Shown here: in pieces, positions 61,245-64,000 of the stretch
Layout: each line of letters opens with the position of its first letter
How positions within the stretch are numbered: position 1 is the first letter of the stretch
Assembly (NCBI GenBank): GCA_023423535.1
Contig: JAFAFL010000109.1
Span: 62,001 to 126,000, forward strand
Source of the DNA: Pseudomonadota bacterium
Lineage (GTDB): Bacteria; Myxococcota; Myxococcia; Myxococcales; Myxococcaceae
Length of the DNA: 64,000 bases
Direction: 5' to 3'
The notes under the pieces: generated by a model
What the model was told of the DNA's origin: nothing
The model's input: only the letters and a program-made list of their open reading frames with translations
Databases searched by the model: none
Made by a program: the position numbers and the translations under genes

Positions 61245-62774
61245 TCACCACTCGAGAGCGGATGGCAAGGTGAGCCGCAACCCGCGTTCGACCGCCTCGT
61301 TTGGATCGACGAAGGCGTGTGTTGCTTCGAGCTGTTGTCGCGCGCCCTCGTAGGTGGAGAGGTCGAGCTGGACGGTGTAACGCTGCGCGAAGTCGAGCAC
61401 CCGAACCAGCGCCTCCGCGCGGACGTTGTGTGTCAGCGCGCGCAGGCCAGAGAGGTACTCGCCGCGGAACACGGTCGGAATGATGATCCGATGCTCGTCA
61501 GCGCTCTGCAGCTCTGCGTTCATCATGATCCGCGCGAGGCGGCCGTTTCCGTCCGCGAACGGGTGAACCTCGGAGACAATGAACATCACCATCACCGCAC
61601 GCGCAAACGGATCGTCGAGCTGCGCCAGCCGCTGCATCCCGCGCGCGAGCGTTCCGACGACCAGATGCGGCGCTACGAACTCCGTACCGCCTGCTCGATT
61701 CGCACGGGTCTTGAGTTGCCCCGGGCCCTTCTCCGGTCGCGCCCCCATGACGCGCGCGTGTCGGCTCTTCAGGAGATCGATCAGGTCGTCGAGGCTCGCA
61801 GGGCGGCGCCTCATCTCGGCCTCGTCGGACACCACGCGCCAGGTCTCGAGGATGTCGTGCGCGTCCTCGGGGCGCTCCGCGGGAATCGCACCCGAGAAGA
61901 CGATGTCGCGTGCCTCGTCCAGGGAGAACTCGGTGCCCTCGATGAAGTTCGAGAAGTAGGCTTCGAAGAACGGAAGGAACCGCCGTCTCGCAACGTCACC
62001 GGGCAGCAGCGGACGCGGAAGAGGGGCACGCTCGCGGAGCAGTCGCGCTAGAGCGTCGAACTTCGCCTCGCGCGTTTCATCGAAGGGGCGTCCGACCTGC
62101 GCCGCAGCAAGCCCTGCGTGGCTCGTTTCGACCTCACGCGTCCCCTGGGCCGCGCCGATGATCTGGTCAAGGTGAGCGAACTCCTCCTGAAGGCCGAGCG
62201 CCTCTGCGATCTCTTTCGCTCGGTCCCTGAACTCGTTCAGTCGCGCCACCCCTTCGACGCGAAGGAGCCGCATCACCCACTCATGCAGTTCCTCGGTGGT
62301 CAGCGTCCTCGGGGGCCGTCCCTTGACCGAACGGGAGGGCCGAAGATTCTCGACCAGCGCTCGCGGTCGAGAACAGACGAAGAGGCCGTGAGCGAATGGC
62401 AGGTCGTCGGCCAGTGGGCCATGGCCTGTGCGAGGGACAATCACGAGGCCGGGTAGCTCCAGGGGCCGAGTCCTCGGGTGAATGACGAAGAGGAAGCCGC
62501 CTTCATCCGGGCGCATCAAGGGGACCGAACGGTCCGCGATGAGGGCGCCCGGGAAGAAGTGGCCGGTCACTTGGACGAAGTGGTCACGCACCAATTTCGC
62601 CGGGTCCGTCACCAGGTCGGTGGTGTAGAGCCCCCGCGCAATCCGACGGGCCCGTCCCGCCCGCACCTCACGACTCCACGTCCCGGCAGTCGACGCGTTC
62701 GTGAAGGTGATGGACGACGACCCCATGAGGAAAGGAGTCTGCTCGGGCCTCTTGAGCGTGGCAACAAACTGCAA
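61245..62774 (-). CDS. Fic-domain AMPylator fused to an AbiEi-like N-terminal domain
   Basis: 509 residues. Residues 25-150 resemble the winged-helix AbiEi-type antitoxin/regulator domain (REVRAGRARRIARGLYTT, DRSVPL). The middle (160-260) is helical. The Fic domain follows, with inhibitory helix motif SNFIEG at about 275-280 and active site HPFADGNGRLAR at 404-415, all catalytic residues present (His404, Asn410, Arg412). Fic enzymes transfer AMP to protein hydroxyls; the Ser-x-x-x-Glu-Gly helix upstream marks a self-inhibited class II type. Start is uncertain: TTG 62774 or ATG 62726, neither with a good RBS. Confidence 0.87.
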   Translation of the reverse strand: MQFVATLKRPEQTPFLMGSSSITFTNASTAGTWSREVRAGRARRIARGLYTTDLVTDPAKLVRDHFVQVTGHFFPGALIADRSVPLMRPDEGGFLFVIHPRTRPLELPGLVIVPRTGHGPLADDLPFAHGLFVCSRPRALVENLRPSRSVKGRPPRTLTTEELHEWVMRLLRVEGVARLNEFRDRAKEIAEALGLQEEFAHLDQIIGAAQGTREVETSHAGLAAAQVGRPFDETREAKFDALARLLRERAPLPRPLLPGDVARRRFLPFFEAYFSNFIEGTEFSLDEARDIVFSGAIPAERPEDAHDILETWRVVSDEAEMRRRPASLDDLIDLLKSRHARVMGARPEKGPGQLKTRANRAGGTEFVAPHLVVGTLARGMQRLAQLDDPFARAVMVMFIVSEVHPFADGNGRLARIMMNAELQSADEHRIIIPTVFRGEYLSGLRALTHNVRAEALVRVLDFAQRYTVQLDLSTYEGARQQLEATHAFVDPNEAVERGLRLTLPSALEW

Positions 62775-62782
62775 CTAGGAAT

Positions 62783-62861
62783 TGTCAAGGACAACAAGTG
62801 TCATCTAAGCGCGAACAACCGCCATCTAAGGCCCCGCTGCCGCAGACAACTGCGATCTAAG
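62783..62861. repeat. Three direct repeats (ACAAC...ATCTAAG) upstream of the Fic gene
   Basis: GACAACAAGTGTCATCTAAG (62790-62809), GAACAACCGCCATCTAAG (62813-62830) and GACAACTGCGATCTAAG (62845-62861) are near-identical direct copies, preceded by TGTCA at 62783-62787. The third copy contains the TAG stop of the MscS gene. They could be operators for the AbiEi-like part of the Fic protein, or a remnant of an IS21-type terminus, since such ends start TGT...CA and carry multiple short repeats. Confidence 0.75.
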
Positions 62862-63921
62862 CCCTCACCGGGTCGCCCACCGCTCGCCCTGTCACCCTCC
62901 GCGCCTCCCTCTCCCGCAGCGGCCTCTCCAGTCGGTCGCGGATGAGGAGGATGAGGTCGCGCTGCGCCTCCCTCCGGCTGGTGGCCTTGCGCAGCCAGAG
63001 GGACGCCTTGAGCTGCAGGCCTCCGGGCGAGCCGGCCATCCACACGTGCGGTGGGAGGGCGTCGGAGACGTCGGGGTGGGCGCGGAGGTCGGCCTCGATG
63101 AGGTCGCACGCTTCGCGCAGCGTCTCGGTCTTGAGTTCGCGCGGGACCGGCACCACGAGCTCCAGCCGGCGACGGTCCGCGGCGGAGAGGTTCTCCACGC
63201 GGAGGTCACCCACCCGCACGTTCGAGATGTGCACCCGCGTGTGCCCGCGCGTCTCCAGCGTCACGTGCGAGAGGGTGATGGAGAGCACCGTGCCCTCCGC
63301 CGCGATGCCGCCTCGGAACTCCTCCAGGCGCACGCGGTCTCCGAGCCGGAAGGGCGGATCGACGACCATGTTCCCGAACGCGAACGCGTTGCGCAGCGGA
63401 TCGCGCGCCGCGAAGGCGAGACCCGCGCCCACACCACCGAGCAGCAGGTAGAGCTGTCCGGCCGCGCCGAACTTCACCGCCACGGTGATCGCCGCGCCGA
63501 CCCAGACCATCACCTTCCCGAGGTTCCTCATCGACAGCAGCGCCGCGCGCGCCACCGCGTTGTGACGCAAGCGCACGCTGTGCTCGCCGGTCGTCCAGAA
63601 CACGTCCAGCGAACGAGAGAAGAGCCAGAACCCGCCGACGATCGCCACGACCTCCGCGGCGAAGGTGAGCACGTCCGGGTCCCCGGCGATCGGGCGCATG
63701 ATGAAGATCGCGCTCACCGCCAGCACCAGCATCGCCATGGGCGCCGAGAGCCGCTCGAGCCCGTGCAGCCCCAGCCGCGTCGAGCCCTTCAGCCGCTTCG
63801 CGAGGGTCCGCCCGAGAAAGAAGGTGATCAGCGCGATGAGCAGCACGATCCCCAGCGCAAGGAAGCGCTCGCCCACCGTGGAATGGACGATGTCCGGGAT
63901 CATCTCCACAACGATGCGCAC
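62857..63921 (-). CDS. MscS-family mechanosensitive channel
   Basis: 354 residues. TM helices at about 15-37, 55-77, 83-105 and 140-165. The pore helix region reads LLLGGVGAGLAFAARDPLRNAFAFG, with Gly/Ala-rich packing as in MscS TM3. The beta domain starts PPFRLGDRVRLEEFRGG and the cytoplasmic cage continues to about 320. Opens under membrane tension to release osmolytes. GTG 63921 is the listed start; ATG 63903 is possible. Its last codons lie in the direct-repeat block, so the C-terminus may have been altered by that element. Confidence 0.9.
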   Translation of the reverse strand: MRIVVEMIPDIVHSTVGERFLALGIVLLIALITFFLGRTLAKRLKGSTRLGLHGLERLSAPMAMLVLAVSAIFIMRPIAGDPDVLTFAAEVVAIVGGFWLFSRSLDVFWTTGEHSVRLRHNAVARAALLSMRNLGKVMVWVGAAITVAVKFGAAGQLYLLLGGVGAGLAFAARDPLRNAFAFGNMVVDPPFRLGDRVRLEEFRGGIAAEGTVLSITLSHVTLETRGHTRVHISNVRVGDLRVENLSAADRRRLELVVPVPRELKTETLREACDLIEADLRAHPDVSDALPPHVWMAGSPGGLQLKASLWLRKATSRREAQRDLILLIRDRLERPLREREARRVTGRAVGDPVRA

Positions 63922-64000
63922 GACCCGGCGCGGCTCCCGTCACGGCGTGAAGCGCGAGGGCTCGGTCGGCTGGCGGCTGTGCGAGACGGGTGGGCTACTT

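Noticed and set aside
57212..61273. A very long open frame (over 1300 codons) on the plus strand opposite the kinase-aminotransferase operon
   Set aside because: It is antisense to four genes with clear catalytic motifs, is rich in Arg/His/Leu with no domains, and reflects third-position GC bias in the real genes.
62774..62795. TTGACA sequence just upstream of the Fic gene as a sigma-70 -35 box
   Set aside because: No -10-like sequence lies 16-18 bases downstream; the match is probably chance within the repeat flank.
63940..64000. A short minus-strand open stretch at the right edge ending in TGA, perhaps the C-terminus of another gene
   Set aside because: Only about 19 codons are visible and two frames are open, so a real gene cannot be distinguished from chance.

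Overview
The window is a roughly 70% G+C chromosomal segment from a Myxococcota (delta-type myxobacterial) genome. Supporting signs are the dense lipoprotein content, a thrombospondin-type-3 protein ending in a MYXO-CTERM-like tail (Cys, hydrophobic segment, RRRR), MopE-type metal-binding repeats, FHA/AgmX-TonB and giant TPR proteins of the gliding/sporulation (Glt/Nfs) type, and an FHA-containing sigma-54 activator. I see no rRNA, tRNA, CRISPR array or intact transposon. No gene-free stretch reaches 300 bases; the longest are 26177-26411 and 46937-47162.

Layout. 1-1603 (-): truncated repeat lipoprotein. 1766-5267 (+): Baeyer-Villiger monooxygenase, HSL-type esterase and SDR, in the same order as the start of the mycobacterial mymA operon. 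5359-8457 (-): topoisomerase III and a VOC protein. 8570-11047 (+): PEGA-domain protein, MopE-like lipoprotein and a small alpha/beta-barrel protein. 11051-22171 (-): eight tightly packed genes for an envelope-spanning Glt/Nfs-like complex (small exported protein, FHA-TM-AgmX/TonB protein, beta-barrel, two TPR proteins, two lipoproteins, third TPR protein). 22301-24454: lipoprotein, Rof-like protein and a VapBC-type toxin-antitoxin pair. 24578-33868 (+): five exported calcium-binding or adhesin-like proteins, including three paralogous VWA/TSP3 lipoproteins. 33891-38211: small lipoproteins, a PhnD-PAS fusion and a paralogue of a Glt-cluster lipoprotein. 38222-44896 (-): ChaB-like protein, FHA/sigma-54 activator and an unusual adenylyl cyclase-CHAT protease-TM-TolB-like fusion with two exported partners. 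44973-51735: SRPBCC protein, propeller lipoprotein, methyltransferase, Ig-like lipoprotein and nuclease-like lipoprotein. 51841-56269 (+): AsmA-like protein and hybrid histidine kinase. 56279-60280 (-): aminotransferase, histidine kinase, response regulator and RNase HI. 60351-63921: DUF5995 protein, AbiEi-like/Fic fusion, a block of three direct repeats, and an MscS channel.

The most unusual system is the four-gene unit at 38695-44896. A class III cyclase with intact catalytic residues is fused in one chain to a caspase-like CHAT domain with a His-Cys dyad, a membrane anchor and an extracytoplasmic TolB/CsgG-like domain. A stand-alone homologue of that last domain is encoded upstream, and an FHA-type sigma-54 activator immediately downstream. 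It reads as an envelope-sensing circuit that could couple a second messenger, proteolysis and transcription. The Glt/Nfs-like cluster and the VWA lipoproteins 2-12 kb away may together form a surface motility or adhesion apparatus; that link is inference.
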